Positions 41,018 through 50,746 of a stretch of 64,000 nucleotides of DNA are shown one piece after another (within the stretch, counting starts at the first letter, position 1; the number at the start of each line of letters is the position of its first letter). A program made the position numbers and the translations under genes. This stretch comes from Larsenimonas salina (GTDB lineage Bacteria > Pseudomonadota > Gammaproteobacteria > Pseudomonadales > Halomonadaceae). The notes beneath the pieces are model-generated. The model ran no database searches, was not told the DNA's origin, and was given only the letters and a program-made list of their open reading frames with translations. The DNA is taken from assembly GCF_023736155.1 (NCBI RefSeq), contig NZ_JAMLJJ010000004.1:62001-126000 (forward strand). Direction: 5' to 3'.

Positions 41018-41997
41018 CGCTCTCCAAACGCGAGCAGGCGCTGTATCAGGCCGTGCTCGATCAGGAACTGCCAACCTGGCTTGCCCGCCTGCCCGACCAG
41101 CTCGCCCACGGCCTCGACACCCGTCGCCACGGCGACCTGCCCGGCTGGCTGCGTATTCTCGACAAGTTTCCGGCGCTCGACGGCGTGCGCATCGATTTGA
41201 ACGCGCCCCACGTCACCATCGACGCTGCCCTGCCGGACGGGCTTCAAACGCGCTGCCACAACCTGCTGCAGGCGCTGGCCCCCTGGCGCAAGGGGCCGTA
41301 CCGCGTCGGCACTACGGTGATCGACACCGAATGGCGCTCGGACTGGAAATGGGACCGCCTCGCCCCGCATTTGAGCGATCTGACCCACCGACGAGTGCTC
41401 GATGTCGGCGGCGGGAACGGCTACCACGGCTTCCGCATGGCCGGCGCCGGCGCCGCCTTCGTGCTGGTCATCGACCCCTCGCCGCGCTTTTACTGCCAGT
41501 TCCACGCCATCAAACAGCTCATGGGCACTCACGCGCCCAACGTGCACTTCATTCCTGTTGGCATCGAAGACGTGCCCACAGGCCTTGCCAGTTTCGACAC
41601 CACCTTCTCGATGGGCGTGCTCTACCACCGCCGCTCGCCCCTCGATCACCTGCTCGAACTGAGGGATACGCTGCGCCCCGGGGGTGAACTGGTGCTGGAG
41701 ACGCTGGTGGTCGAAGGCGATGAAAATACGGTTTTAGTGCCGGGCGAGCGCTACGCGCAGATGCCCAACGTCTACTTCCTGCCCTCCTCCAGGGCGCTCG
41801 CACACTGGCTTAAGCGCTGCGGCTTCAGCAACGTACGGGTCGTCGATGAAGCACCGACCTCACTTGAGGAACAGCGCGCCACCGACTGGATGACCTATCA
41901 ATCGCTCAAGGACTTTCTCGACCCAGAAGACCCCACTCGCACGGTCGAAGGCCACCCTGCCCCCCGCCGCGCAGTGGTGATCGCCGAGCGTGACTGA
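41014..41997 (+). CDS. cmoB: tRNA U34 carboxymethyltransferase
   Basis: 327 residues. Transfers carboxymethyl from carboxy-SAM to ho5U34. N-terminal helical region, then the Rossmann methyltransferase core (VLDVGGGNGYHGFRMAGAG, TTFSMGVLYHRRSPLDHL). It is translationally coupled to cmoA. Together with cmoM at 52.3-53.1 kb it completes the mcmo5U pathway. Confidence 0.96.
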   Translation: MTLSKREQALYQAVLDQELPTWLARLPDQLAHGLDTRRHGDLPGWLRILDKFPALDGVRIDLNAPHVTIDAALPDGLQTRCHNLLQALAPWRKGPYRVGTTVIDTEWRSDWKWDRLAPHLSDLTHRRVLDVGGGNGYHGFRMAGAGAAFVLVIDPSPRFYCQFHAIKQLMGTHAPNVHFIPVGIEDVPTGLASFDTTFSMGVLYHRRSPLDHLLELRDTLRPGGELVLETLVVEGDENTVLVPGERYAQMPNVYFLPSSRALAHWLKRCGFSNVRVVDEAPTSLEEQRATDWMTYQSLKDFLDPEDPTRTVEGHPAPRRAVVIAERD

Positions 41998-42024
41998 GCA
42001 AAGCGCCTTCGGACATGACTCGAA

Positions 42025-42049
42025 ACGCCCGCTCTTGTGCTGCGGGCGT
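42025..42049 (+). terminator. Hairpin after cmoB
   Basis: Perfect 8-bp stem ACGCCCGC/GCGGGCGT with nine-base loop, 28 bases after the cmoB stop; followed by CCGTTCTTG, so only a weak T-tract. Confidence 0.4.
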
Positions 42050-42124
42050 CCGTTCTTGAGCACGTATATCCATCATGATGAGACCTCACCCCCACAGCCG
42101 TTCAGGTCACGTCAGGAGCGCCTC

Positions 42125-42706
42125 ATGAACACTGCCCTATTGATCATCGATGCCCAGGTATCCTTCACATCTCGGCCTTTCTGGGATCAGCAACTTGCCG
42201 ATTGCTGGATAGGCAAGCAGCAGACACTGTTGGATGCCGCAACCCTCGCCGGTATTCCTATCGTTGCGATCTTTCACACCGCACCAGAAAGCGGCGGCCC
42301 CTTCGATCCCGTCAACGGCCAGATATGCCCACTTGGTGAGTTGTCATTCACACCGGCCGTTAGCCTGACCAAAACAGCACACAACGCCTTTACCGACACC
42401 GGCCTAGATCGCTTCCTGAGACAGCGCAACATCACCCGCCTGCTCATCAGTGGTATTCGAACGGAGCAGTGCTGCGAAACCACTGCACGAGTTGCAAGCG
42501 ACCTGGGGTATGATGTCGACTTCATCAGTGACGCCACGCTGACCTTCCCCATGACACGGGGTGGGCACACGTATTCCGCCGAGGCCATTCGCGCTCACAC
42601 CGAACTCGCACTCGAGGGCCGCTTTGCGCGCATCCTTACAGTATCGACCGTGTGCAGTACGCTGGAACAATACATCGACGAACCGGAGCATGAGCGTGTC
42701 GGCTGA
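42125..42706 (+). CDS. Cysteine hydrolase of the isochorismatase superfamily
   Basis: 193 residues. Catalytic triad positions are visible: Asp in LLIIDAQVSF, a Lys in LTKTAHNAF, and a Cys in ISGIRTEQCCETTARVASDLGY. The family covers amidohydrolases such as nicotinamidase; the substrate is unknown here. AGGAG precedes the ATG. Its last 17 bases overlap the start of an AraC-type regulator, which probably controls it. Confidence 0.85.
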   Translation: MNTALLIIDAQVSFTSRPFWDQQLADCWIGKQQTLLDAATLAGIPIVAIFHTAPESGGPFDPVNGQICPLGELSFTPAVSLTKTAHNAFTDTGLDRFLRQRNITRLLISGIRTEQCCETTARVASDLGYDVDFISDATLTFPMTRGGHTYSAEAIRAHTELALEGRFARILTVSTVCSTLEQYIDEPEHERVG

Positions 42707-43673
42707 GCCCAAGCCACCTAGAATTTCGATTTTAATGTTGCCCGGTCAGGTGCCTCTGGACCTGGCCGGGCCGTTGCAGGTTTTTTTGAGCGCGGCCTCT
42801 CACGATAAAGAACTCACGCTTCGCTTTATCGGCCCCCATGCCTCAATCGACTGGTTCGGCGGCCTGTCACTTTCGGGCATTGCGCCGCTGCCCGAAACAC
42901 TCGAGGAAACAGACCTCCTGATCGTGCCCGGCCACGACCGCACATACCTCGACCCCGCAACGCGCAACGCCTGCCTTTACTGGCTCAAACACAACGCTTG
43001 GTACGCGGCCACCATCATGGCGGTGTGTTCGGGTGCCCTGCTTCTGGGGCAGGCCGGACTTCTTGACGGCCACCGCTGCACCACACACCACCGGCTGCGC
43101 GAAACGTTGCGCGCGCTTGCCCCAAAGGCACTCATTCAGGACGACTGTATTTTTGTCGAGGATCGCCGCGTACTGACCAGCGCCGGCATTTCAACCGGCA
43201 TCGATACCGCCCTCTATTGGGTTCAGCGCACGCTCGGCGCTCGAATTGCAATGGCAGTGGCTCGGGATATGGTGCTCTACCTGCGCCGAAGCGGTCAGGA
43301 GCCCCAATTGAGCCCATGGCTTGAAGGGCGAAATCACGTACATGAACGCTTGCACCGGCTTCAGGACGAGCTTTGCAGCACCCTCGCTCACCCCTGGACG
43401 CTCGAAGCCATGTCTGAAAACACCTGTATGAGCCCGCGCCAACTGACCCGACTATTCACTCAGCACACCGGCTTTTCACCTCATTCGTGGCTGACCCGGC
43501 TCAGGCTGGCGCAGGCGCGCCAGTTGATTCTAGAAACAAAGCGTCCGATCGAACGCATCGCCGACGACGTTGGCTTGACGCCACGTCAGCTTCGTCGACA
43601 GTGGCAGCAGCACTTTGAGACCTCGCCAAGTGCGCTTCGTACAACGCTTGAGCCGCAGGTCGACCCTACATAA
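42690..43673 (+). CDS. GlxA-type AraC-family transcriptional regulator
   Basis: 327 residues. N-terminal DJ-1/PfpI-like domain (about 10-190; MLPGQVPLDLAGPLQVF, AVCSGALLLGQAGLLDG) and C-terminal AraC double HTH (FTQHTGFSPHSWLTRLRLAQ, ERIADDVGLTPRQLRRQW). The ATG at 42690 has GGAG almost adjacent; translation is probably coupled to the preceding hydrolase. Regulators of this type often sense amines, nicotinate-like or amino-acid derivatives. Confidence 0.85.
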   Translation: MSVSAEPKPPRISILMLPGQVPLDLAGPLQVFLSAASHDKELTLRFIGPHASIDWFGGLSLSGIAPLPETLEETDLLIVPGHDRTYLDPATRNACLYWLKHNAWYAATIMAVCSGALLLGQAGLLDGHRCTTHHRLRETLRALAPKALIQDDCIFVEDRRVLTSAGISTGIDTALYWVQRTLGARIAMAVARDMVLYLRRSGQEPQLSPWLEGRNHVHERLHRLQDELCSTLAHPWTLEAMSENTCMSPRQLTRLFTQHTGFSPHSWLTRLRLAQARQLILETKRPIERIADDVGLTPRQLRRQWQQHFETSPSALRTTLEPQVDPT

Positions 43674-43715
43674 CGCGCCTTTTTGCAGATGAACCTTGAC
43701 GGCGCGACATTAATT

Positions 43716-43734
43716 GATAAAAATTCTCATTACC
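43716..43734. promoter_or_regulatory. Probable Fur box upstream of the hemin-degrading factor
   Basis: GATAAAAATTCTCATTACC matches 14 of 19 positions of the Fur consensus GATAATGATAATCATTATC. It lies 54 bases before the ATG. Confidence 0.6.
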
Positions 43735-43787
43735 AAATGACATAATCTCCAGATCGTACGCGCCACGCTGTGGCGGGAGGGCCTTGC

Positions 43788-44759
43788 ATGAACGACACCA
43801 TCGCACTGCGCGCGGCCTATCATGAAGCGCGTCTTCGCGCACCGCACTGGGACAGTTACCGCCTGGCACAGGCCCTCGGCGTAAGCGAGGGGCGTTTGAT
43901 GGCGGCCCGGCTCGATGACACCGAGACCCTGGGGGAAGAGGTTCACGGCCTTTCGCTTACCCCGTGCGATCTGGCGCTGGCCCTGCCCCGCTTGGGTCAT
44001 CTGAGCATCAGCACCCGCAGCCGGTACGCCACCCTGACAAGTCATACCCAGCGAATGACGGTGCGTGGCAACGAGCAAAGCGCGGCGTTGTCGGCGCATA
44101 ATGGCCTTACCATGCAGTGGCTGTTACCCCACTGGCACTGGGCATGCCTGCGTCGGCGCTTTCAGGGGCGCTTTACCGAAGGCTGGGTGCTTCAGGTATT
44201 CGACCGCTTCGGAACAGCACTGCACACCTTGCACGGGCTCGATCTTCAAGCAACCGGTTGGTCGTGGCTTCTGGATAAAACGCTCGATCAGGTGCCGACC
44301 TTCGTTCAACGCATTGCCGCACCGGCGCGACAGATGGCTCACGCTCAAATACTCAAGACATGGCCCACGGTGCAGCACGATAACGACTATCGCGCCCTGC
44401 TGGAGCAAAGTGGCCTGAGCGCGCTTGAGCTCGATCGTGTCCTGGAAGGCCAGTACAGCCGGCAGTGCAGCCCGAACGACGTCGCACACCTTGTAGACCG
44501 ATCGGTATCTAGCGCCCGCTGCGCTGAATTCCTTCTGCCGACCGCCGCCGGAGTGCACCGGCACACCGCACGGCTGTCGCATTCGAGCCGCACGCGCACC
44601 CATTGGGATCTGGGCAGTGACGACGTTCGCCTGACCCTCGATATGACCGCGCTTTCTAGCCTTTGGCAGATCCAGGGCGGCGCGGCAGGCAACGACGCGC
44701 GTATTGATGCCTTCGATGGTGAAGGCGCGTTGATGGCCTCGCTGCGTTTGAGTGCGTAA
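43788..44759 (+). CDS. HemS/ChuS-like hemin-degrading factor
   Basis: 323 residues. The N-terminus LAQALGVSEGRLMAARL is the HemS-family opening, and the protein has the two-fold repeated architecture (residues about 1-160 and 165-323). These proteins bind and degrade or traffic haem in the cytoplasm to release iron. GGAGG lies 8 bases before the ATG. A Fur box precedes it, but no haem receptor or ABC transporter is adjacent, so it is an orphan locus. The second half is divergent. Confidence 0.75.
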   Translation: MNDTIALRAAYHEARLRAPHWDSYRLAQALGVSEGRLMAARLDDTETLGEEVHGLSLTPCDLALALPRLGHLSISTRSRYATLTSHTQRMTVRGNEQSAALSAHNGLTMQWLLPHWHWACLRRRFQGRFTEGWVLQVFDRFGTALHTLHGLDLQATGWSWLLDKTLDQVPTFVQRIAAPARQMAHAQILKTWPTVQHDNDYRALLEQSGLSALELDRVLEGQYSRQCSPNDVAHLVDRSVSSARCAEFLLPTAAGVHRHTARLSHSSRTRTHWDLGSDDVRLTLDMTALSSLWQIQGGAAGNDARIDAFDGEGALMASLRLSA

Positions 44760-44817
44760 CCGCTCAATACGCACTCCGGCGCCTTGAACGAGGACGCAGC
44801 GGCTGATTTCAGGTGCG

Positions 44818-45963
44818 CTAGAAATCGTAGCGTAGCCTTGCCAACACGGAATCGGGCTCATTGTCCGAGGTGTTGGCAAAGATGCGCTCGAGATCAAGCC
44901 GGAAGCCATGGTTGAACTGAGCAGTCACGCCCAGCACCTGATGGTTGCTCTGAGCGTCGGCGCGGCCCATACGCTTCAAGCGGTCGCCGGCGAAAAAGGG
45001 CTTGATGCTTTGAACCCAGTCGCTCTCGAGCTGAACACTGTAGCGAGCGATGTACTCCACCCCGTAGGCGTCGCTTGCAAAATAGTCATCGACCCCGCCT
45101 GAGGATGCCGGCACGAAATCGTCGTAATAGCCGGCGCCCACAGCAAGGTACCAGTTCCCACCGGTCCAGGTCAGCGAGCTCCCGATCAAATGCTGACGAA
45201 AGGCATGCTGATTGCCGCTGGTCTTTATTTCGGCGGAGGTGTTGGCGTAGGCCGCCCCGAGCGTCAAGTCCTCGGTAAGGTGCCATCTCAGGCCGATAGA
45301 GCCACCGCTGCGACGGCGGTAGTCGTAAGGGCCATCGAGATGCAGGTCGTCGTCGGGAAACAGCCAGCCGACAAAGACCGTGACCTCATCGGTGCCGGTG
45401 GAATAACGAAGACTCTTGCGCGCGCGGTAGGAGCCATCGTAGCTCCCATTCACACCGACCCCCGGGGCCTGAGCGAACTGGTTGTAGTCCCACACATCGG
45501 TACTAACACCCACGGTATCGTAATAGACGCTGTTCTGCTTGCCCGCGGTCAGGCGGCCGTAGCGCTCGCTTTCAAACCCGACATAGACCTGTCGACGCGT
45601 CGTTGCACTGTCCGAGCTGTCCCGGTCGTAGTGGTTATCCCAGCCCATGACCTTCGCTGTATTCACCCCCAGCTCGGCGTAGCTCAGAAGCGTCAGATCC
45701 TTGCTTACGTGGTAGTTGACGTGCAGACGAAATCGCGTGCCGCCGTCGTAGCCGCGATGCTTATAGCTGCCATCGTCCAGCCCTCCCAGCTCATTGAAAT
45801 ACTGCGCCCGGATACTGCCACCAACCTTGACCTCGACATGCTCAAGCCCTGTGCGAGGCTGCTCAGCGGGCGAGAGCAGCGTTACTTCCGCGCGTGCGCC
45901 AGCGGCCTGGGTCAGCATCGATAACCCGACCATGGCCAGAAGCGTCCGTTTTTCACTCGTCAT
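44818..45963 (-). CDS. Gram-negative general porin
   Basis: 381 residues with signal peptide (LLAMVGLSMLTQAAGARA) and a 16-strand-type beta-barrel pattern: alternating aromatic strands and YVGFESERYGRLTAGKQNSVYYD, the strand-loop region typical of OmpC/PhoE-like porins. Terminal residue is Phe (RLRYDF), the outer-membrane assembly signal. Start MTSEKRTLLA chosen for its signal peptide. Alone on this strand before cysN, separated by the cysN terminator. Confidence 0.87.
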   Translation of the reverse strand: MTSEKRTLLAMVGLSMLTQAAGARAEVTLLSPAEQPRTGLEHVEVKVGGSIRAQYFNELGGLDDGSYKHRGYDGGTRFRLHVNYHVSKDLTLLSYAELGVNTAKVMGWDNHYDRDSSDSATTRRQVYVGFESERYGRLTAGKQNSVYYDTVGVSTDVWDYNQFAQAPGVGVNGSYDGSYRARKSLRYSTGTDEVTVFVGWLFPDDDLHLDGPYDYRRRSGGSIGLRWHLTEDLTLGAAYANTSAEIKTSGNQHAFRQHLIGSSLTWTGGNWYLAVGAGYYDDFVPASSGGVDDYFASDAYGVEYIARYSVQLESDWVQSIKPFFAGDRLKRMGRADAQSNHQVLGVTAQFNHGFRLDLERIFANTSDNEPDSVLARLRYDF

Positions 45964-46039
45964 TGCATCATTCCAGACCATCACTATAAAAAAACGCTAC
46001 CCAGGGCCGGCCGCCTCAGGCCTGATAACCGCGCTCAAT

Positions 46040-46068
46040 AAAAAACGCCCGGCCAGGGCCGGGCGTTT
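46040..46068 (-). terminator. Terminator after cysN
   Basis: Ten-base stem ACGCCCGGCC/GGCCGGGCGT with a tight loop and six T on the minus strand. Confidence 0.85.
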
Positions 46069-46103
46069 CATGATGCGTACATCGTATCGAACGTGTCGCC
46101 GGG

Positions 46104-47528
46104 TTACTTCTTGAACAGCTCGCGAACGTCCTTCGCTTCCCAGTGCGGGAAGTATTTACGCACCAGCGCATTGAGCTCGACCTCAAATCCACGCCAGTCA
46201 ACGTCCTCGGCACGCGCGGTGGAGGTCAACGCCCCGGTCACCATACCGGCGCCGACGGTGACGTTGGTCAACCGGTCGATCACGATGAAACTGCCGGTGC
46301 CCGGGCTCTTGCGGTAGTTGTCGACCGGTACCGGCGCTGTCAGCTCCACATTGCAGCGGCCAATGGCGTTGAGCGCCAGCTCGCCGGCAGAGTGGTGCTC
46401 CAGCGTGTTGATGTCGATCTGGTACTCGATGTCCGTGATCTGCCCGCTGACTTCTCGAGTGCCGATCTTGATGTCGTACACGCGGCCGGGAACCATGGCC
46501 TGATCGTGCATCCAGACGATGTCGGCGGTGAAGGCGTTGGATTCCGGCACGTTGGCCGAGGCCTCGACCAGCCAGTCGCCGCGGGAAATGTCGATTTCAT
46601 CCTCAAGCGTGACGGTCACGGCCTGACCCGGGTAGGCCACATCGAGGTCGCCGTCAAACGTCACCACCCGCTCGACCGTAGAGGTCTTGCCGGACGGCAG
46701 CGCCTTCACCTGCTGGCCCGGGCGCAGAACGCCGGCTGCGAGCGTGCCGCAGTAGCCGCGGAAATCGAGGTTCGGGCGGTTGACGTACTGCACCGGAAGG
46801 CGCAGATCATCGAGGTTACTGTCGTGCTTGATCTCGACGGTTTCGAGCAGTGACAAAAGCGGCTGCCCCTCGAACCAGCTCATGTGCTCGCTCGGGTTGA
46901 CCACATTGTCGCCATCGAGTGCAGACATCGGCACGAAGTGCACGTTCGGCGCATTGAGCTTGCCGGCGAACTGGCGGTATTCCTCGACGATCTCGTGGAA
47001 ACGGGCCTCGCTGTACTCGACCAGATCCATCTTGTTGACCGCGATCACCAGGTGCTGAATGCCCAGCAGATCGGCGATAAAGCTATGGCGGCGAGTCTGG
47101 GTCTGCACGCCATAGCGCGCATCGATCAGGATGACCGCAAGGCTTGCGGTGGAAGCACCGGTTGCCATGTTGCGGGTGTACTGCTCGTGTCCCGGCGTGT
47201 CGGCGATGATGAACTTGCGCTTGTCGGTCGAAAAGAAACGGTAGGCGACATCGATGGTGATGCCCTGCTCCCGTTCGGACTGAAGCCCGTCGACCAAAAG
47301 CGCCAGGTCGACCTTGTCGCCGGTGGTGCCGCTTTTCTTGGAGTCACGAGTGATCGCCGCCAGCTGATCTTCATAGATCATCTTGGAATCGTGCAGAAGC
47401 CGCCCAATCAGGGTGGACTTGCCGTCATCGACGCTGCCGCAGGTAATGAAGCGCAGCAGGTCCTTGTTCTCGTGCTCTTTCAGATACTGCTCGATGTTCT
47501 CGGCAATGAGAGAAGATTGGTGTGCCAT
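46104..47528 (-). CDS. cysN: Sulfate adenylyltransferase subunit 1
   Basis: 474 residues. GTPase that powers ATP-sulfurylase: G1 [11 protein letters not shown]3 DTPGHEQY, G4 NKMD. The length ends after the EF-Tu-like beta domains, so no CysC kinase is fused, in contrast to NodQ/CysNC proteins. Ten bases downstream of cysD. Confidence 0.96.
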   Translation of the reverse strand: MAHQSSLIAENIEQYLKEHENKDLLRFITCGSVDDGKSTLIGRLLHDSKMIYEDQLAAITRDSKKSGTTGDKVDLALLVDGLQSEREQGITIDVAYRFFSTDKRKFIIADTPGHEQYTRNMATGASTASLAVILIDARYGVQTQTRRHSFIADLLGIQHLVIAVNKMDLVEYSEARFHEIVEEYRQFAGKLNAPNVHFVPMSALDGDNVVNPSEHMSWFEGQPLLSLLETVEIKHDSNLDDLRLPVQYVNRPNLDFRGYCGTLAAGVLRPGQQVKALPSGKTSTVERVVTFDGDLDVAYPGQAVTVTLEDEIDISRGDWLVEASANVPESNAFTADIVWMHDQAMVPGRVYDIKIGTREVSGQITDIEYQIDINTLEHHSAGELALNAIGRCNVELTAPVPVDNYRKSPGTGSFIVIDRLTNVTVGAGMVTGALTSTARAEDVDWRGFEVELNALVRKYFPHWEAKDVRELFKK

Positions 47529-47538
47529 GATGCGCCTC

Positions 47539-48450
47539 TTAGAAATACCCTTCGCGTTTCTTGCGTTCCATGCTGCCGGACTGGTCGTGGTCGATGGCGC
47601 GGCCTGAGCGCTCGGAGGTGCGGGTCAAAAGCATCTCCTGAATGATCTCGGGCAGTGTGGCCGCGGTCGATTCGACGGCACCGGTCAGCGGGTAGCAGCC
47701 AAGCGTTCTGAATCGGACCCACTTCTCTTCAGGCACTTCGCCCTCCTCGAGCGGCAGACGGTCGTCATCGACCATGATCTGCATGCCGTCGCGCTCGACC
47801 ACCGGGCGCGGCGCGGAGAAGTACAGCGGCACGATCGGAATCGATTCCAGATAGATGTACTGCCAGATGTCGAGCTCGGTCCAGTTCGACAGCGGGAAAA
47901 CGCGGATCGACTCGCCCTTGTTGACCTTGCCGTTGTAGATGTTCCAGAGCTCCGGGCGCTGGTTTTTAGGATCCCAGCGGTGGTACTTGTCGCGGAAGGA
48001 ATAAACGCGTTCCTTGGCACGGGACGCTTCTTCATCGCGGCGCGCACCGCCAAAGGCGGCATCGAATCCGTACTTGTCCAGCGCCTGCTTGAGCGACTGG
48101 GTCTTCATGACGTCGGTGTACTTGGCGCTGCCGTGCTCGAAGGGGTTGATGCCCGCGGCGCGGCCCTCTTCGTTGATGTGCTCAATCAGCTCCATGCCCG
48201 CATCGGCCGCCATCCGGTCGCGAAACTCGATCATTTCGCGGAACTTCCAGGTGGTATTGACGTGCATCAGCGGAAAGGGGGGCGTGCCAGGATAAAATGC
48301 CTTGCGCGCCAGGTGAAGCATCACCGACGAATCCTTGCCAATGGAATAAAGCATGACCGGATTACCGAATTCGGCGGCCACCTCACGAATAATATGAATC
48401 GACTCGGCTTCGAGCTGCTTCAAGTGCGTCTGGCGCTCTGGTGAAAGCAT
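47539..48450 (-). CDS. cysD: Sulfate adenylyltransferase subunit 2
   Basis: 303 residues. Catalytic ATP-pyrophosphatase (PP-loop) subunit: [32 protein letters not shown], and ending [23 protein letters not shown] in part. First step of assimilatory sulfate reduction. Start [10 protein letters not shown] is 9 bases after AGAGGTGG. Confidence 0.95.
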   Translation of the reverse strand: MLSPERQTHLKQLEAESIHIIREVAAEFGNPVMLYSIGKDSSVMLHLARKAFYPGTPPFPLMHVNTTWKFREMIEFRDRMAADAGMELIEHINEEGRAAGINPFEHGSAKYTDVMKTQSLKQALDKYGFDAAFGGARRDEEASRAKERVYSFRDKYHRWDPKNQRPELWNIYNGKVNKGESIRVFPLSNWTELDIWQYIYLESIPIVPLYFSAPRPVVERDGMQIMVDDDRLPLEEGEVPEEKWVRFRTLGCYPLTGAVESTAATLPEIIQEMLLTRTSERSGRAIDHDQSGSMERKKREGYF

Positions 48451-48594
48451 CGCGTTCAACCACCTCTGTGAGTAGACATGACGCGACAGGGAGCCCGGGC
48501 GCGACTCGAACACCCTGTCGGAATTTACGATCGTGCTGGATAAGGCGAAACGCAGCGTCGCTGCACACCGGTATTACAGCAGTGAGAGCATGCC

Positions 48595-48623
48595 ACCGTA
48601 CCCAAGCGCTTTCATAACGTCAA
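48595..48623 (-). promoter_or_regulatory. Possible cysDN promoter
   Basis: TTGACG (48618-48623), 17-base spacer, TACGGT (48595-48600). The AT-rich segment upstream to about 48660 would be a fitting place for CysB, but no defined site was recognised. Confidence 0.35.
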
Positions 48624-48706
48624 AGAATTAAATTTCATCGCGTTAGACGATAAAGGAATAAACCTACCCGTAGAGCAACGCCTCCGTTCCCCGGAGACGA
48701 GGCTGT

Positions 48707-49429
48707 TTACATGGAGACGCGTTCGACCCAGCTTGTCCATTCTTCACCGTCAATATCGACGATGCGATAGCCGGGGCGAGACGCCCCGTCGAGCTGGAAT
48801 CGGTCGCTTCCGGGCAGGAACTGATCCGACGTCGCCGGCGTGGTCAATACATCGATGCCCTGAACGCTGCCGTGAAAGGCGTGATGGACGTGACCGGCAA
48901 GCACCAGTCTAACCTGCGGATTGGTCGAAAGAATGTGCCAGAACGCGGCTTCGTCGCGCAGCCGGATCTGATCCATCCATTCGGAGTTCACCGAGATCGG
49001 CGGGTGGTGCATCGCGATCAGGGTTGGCCGGTCATCGGCTTCAAGCTTTCGTTCTAGGGCATCGATCTGCGCCTCGCCCAGCTCACCGGCCACTTCGCCG
49101 CTCACGTGCGTATCGAGCAGCAAGGCCCGCCAGGGGCCGAGGTCAACTTCCTCGATCAGCGAGCGCGCCTCGCGCATGACCTGAAGGTTGTCATGATTGC
49201 CCGGCAACCAGAACCAGGGGCAGGCAAACCGCGACAGGAGCGAGACCGCCTGCTGGTAGGAAGCCGGCGAGTCATCGTTGCTGATATCGCCGGTGACCAG
49301 CACCACATCCGGTCGCGCCGCGCGGGCCTCTTCAATGACCCGCTCGAGCTGCGTGGTAGCGAACCCGAGCCGATACAGGGCACGTGGGTCGGCGCTCAAA
49401 TGACAGTCGGTCAGCTGTAGAAGTCGCAT
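48707..49429 (-). CDS. cpdA: 3',5'-cyclic-AMP phosphodiesterase
   Basis: 240 residues. Calcineurin-type metallophosphoesterase: TDCHL, GDISNDDS, LPGNHDN, MHHPP and AGHVHHAFHG are the five metal-binding blocks of CpdA. Controls cAMP level. It follows yqiB by 51 bases, as in E. coli nudF-yqiB-cpdA. Confidence 0.93.
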   Translation of the reverse strand: MRLLQLTDCHLSADPRALYRLGFATTQLERVIEEARAARPDVVLVTGDISNDDSPASYQQAVSLLSRFACPWFWLPGNHDNLQVMREARSLIEEVDLGPWRALLLDTHVSGEVAGELGEAQIDALERKLEADDRPTLIAMHHPPISVNSEWMDQIRLRDEAAFWHILSTNPQVRLVLAGHVHHAFHGSVQGIDVLTTPATSDQFLPGSDRFQLDGASRPGYRIVDIDGEEWTSWVERVSM

Positions 49430-49480
49430 GGGCCATCTATACCATCTGGAGGGCTTGAAACATCAGGCAGACATGCCGCC

Positions 49481-49921
49481 TTACCCGGGAAGGTCTGCAG
49501 TATGGCCGTGGGCCATGGCGTGGTCCAGCCATTCGCCCAGAAAGCGATTGAGCTGAAGCTTCTCGTCTGGCTGGTGCATCTGGGCATTGGGGTAGCGGTA
49601 GCGCCCCTCGAAGTGACGCAGCCGCTGGAAGTCTGTCACTTCCGCCATGCGCACATCATGATAGAGGTGCACCATCATTCTGGGCGTATCGATCATGTGA
49701 TCGAGCACCCCGCTTTGATGCACACGCAGCATGGTGGTGTACGGCGCCTGCTCCAGCACTTCGATACGCAGAGTACCAAAACGCTGAGACTGACCGGACA
49801 GCGCAATATCGCGCACATCGCCGGCTTCGGCGTCGCTGATCAATTTAAGCAGACGAATGTAATTGGCCGAACATTCGCCCTGCAATGACCTTAAGTCGGT
49901 TACGTAGGCCGTTCGTGTCAA
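49481..49921 (-). CDS. yqiB: DUF1249 protein YqiB
   Basis: 146 residues. Matches the E. coli YqiB pattern: LYHDVRMAEV and YPNAQMHQPDEKLQLNRFLGEW. Function unknown. The start is TTG at 49919-49921: it overlaps the nudF stop as TTGA and has a perfect AGGAGG five bases upstream; longer starts run into nudF. Confidence 0.85.
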   Translation of the reverse strand: MTRTAYVTDLRSLQGECSANYIRLLKLISDAEAGDVRDIALSGQSQRFGTLRIEVLEQAPYTTMLRVHQSGVLDHMIDTPRMMVHLYHDVRMAEVTDFQRLRHFEGRYRYPNAQMHQPDEKLQLNRFLGEWLDHAMAHGHTADLPG

Positions 49922-50553
49922 CGATTCCTCCTCGCGCGCAAACTTGCGCGTTCCTTCGACAGCCACTGCATTCCGATAATGGCCATCGCATTGTTCATCC
50001 GTCCCGCCATCAGCATCTCCCATGCAGTGGGAAACGCAATGACGTGAACCTGAATATCCTCGTTTTCCTCATCAAGCCCGTGTACGCCACCCAGTTGGGT
50101 GCTGTCGACCAACGCACAGAACAGCGTCACTTTCTCGGTACAGGCGCCGGGGCTCGGGTAATAGCTGTACAGCGTGATCAGATCCTCGACCTGACATCCC
50201 GCCTCCTCTTCGGCTTCCCGGCGAGCGGTTGCTTCAAGGCTCTCTTCCGATTTATCGACCAATCCGGCCACAGGTTCGATCAACCACGGTGAAACCTCGT
50301 CATCGAGCGCGCCTGCCCGGCACTGCTCGACCATGACGATGCTGTCCTGCACCGGGTCATACAAGATGACGCCGACCGCATCGTGGCGCACATGCACCTC
50401 ACGGGTGATCTCCGGGCTCATGCCGCCATCGAAGCGCGCGTGCCGGAAGCGGCGACGCTCGAGGGAGAAAAAACCCTCCTGCATGACATCGAAGTCGACC
50501 ACGTCGACATCACTCTGGTCAAAGCGGGGCATGTAGGTCGTGGATTCACTCAT
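49918..50553 (-). CDS. nudF: ADP-ribose pyrophosphatase
   Basis: 211 residues. Nudix box GLVDKSEESLEATARREAEEEAG follows G-x5-E-x7-RExxEExG, here given in part as REAEEEAG; ahead of it lies the substrate-binding EPVAG. Hydrolyses ADP-ribose. Start MSESTTYMPRF chosen by family alignment. Overlaps yqiB by four bases. Confidence 0.92.
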   Translation of the reverse strand: MSESTTYMPRFDQSDVDVVDFDVMQEGFFSLERRRFRHARFDGGMSPEITREVHVRHDAVGVILYDPVQDSIVMVEQCRAGALDDEVSPWLIEPVAGLVDKSEESLEATARREAEEEAGCQVEDLITLYSYYPSPGACTEKVTLFCALVDSTQLGGVHGLDEENEDIQVHVIAFPTAWEMLMAGRMNNAMAIIGMQWLSKERASLRARRNR

Positions 50554-50746
50554 GGCAACGGGCCTTATTCTGACAGCACAATACAACATCAACGCGAATG
50601 CCTATTATCGACACATATCGAAGGCCTCGCCAACCGAGGATCGGCGCGCCCGCGCTTGCAATGATCGACACCGCCCCATACATCGAAAACGTACACGGGC
50701 TCTCAGACACATCCAAAACGGGAACGTTTCAATGAAGGGACGCAAC

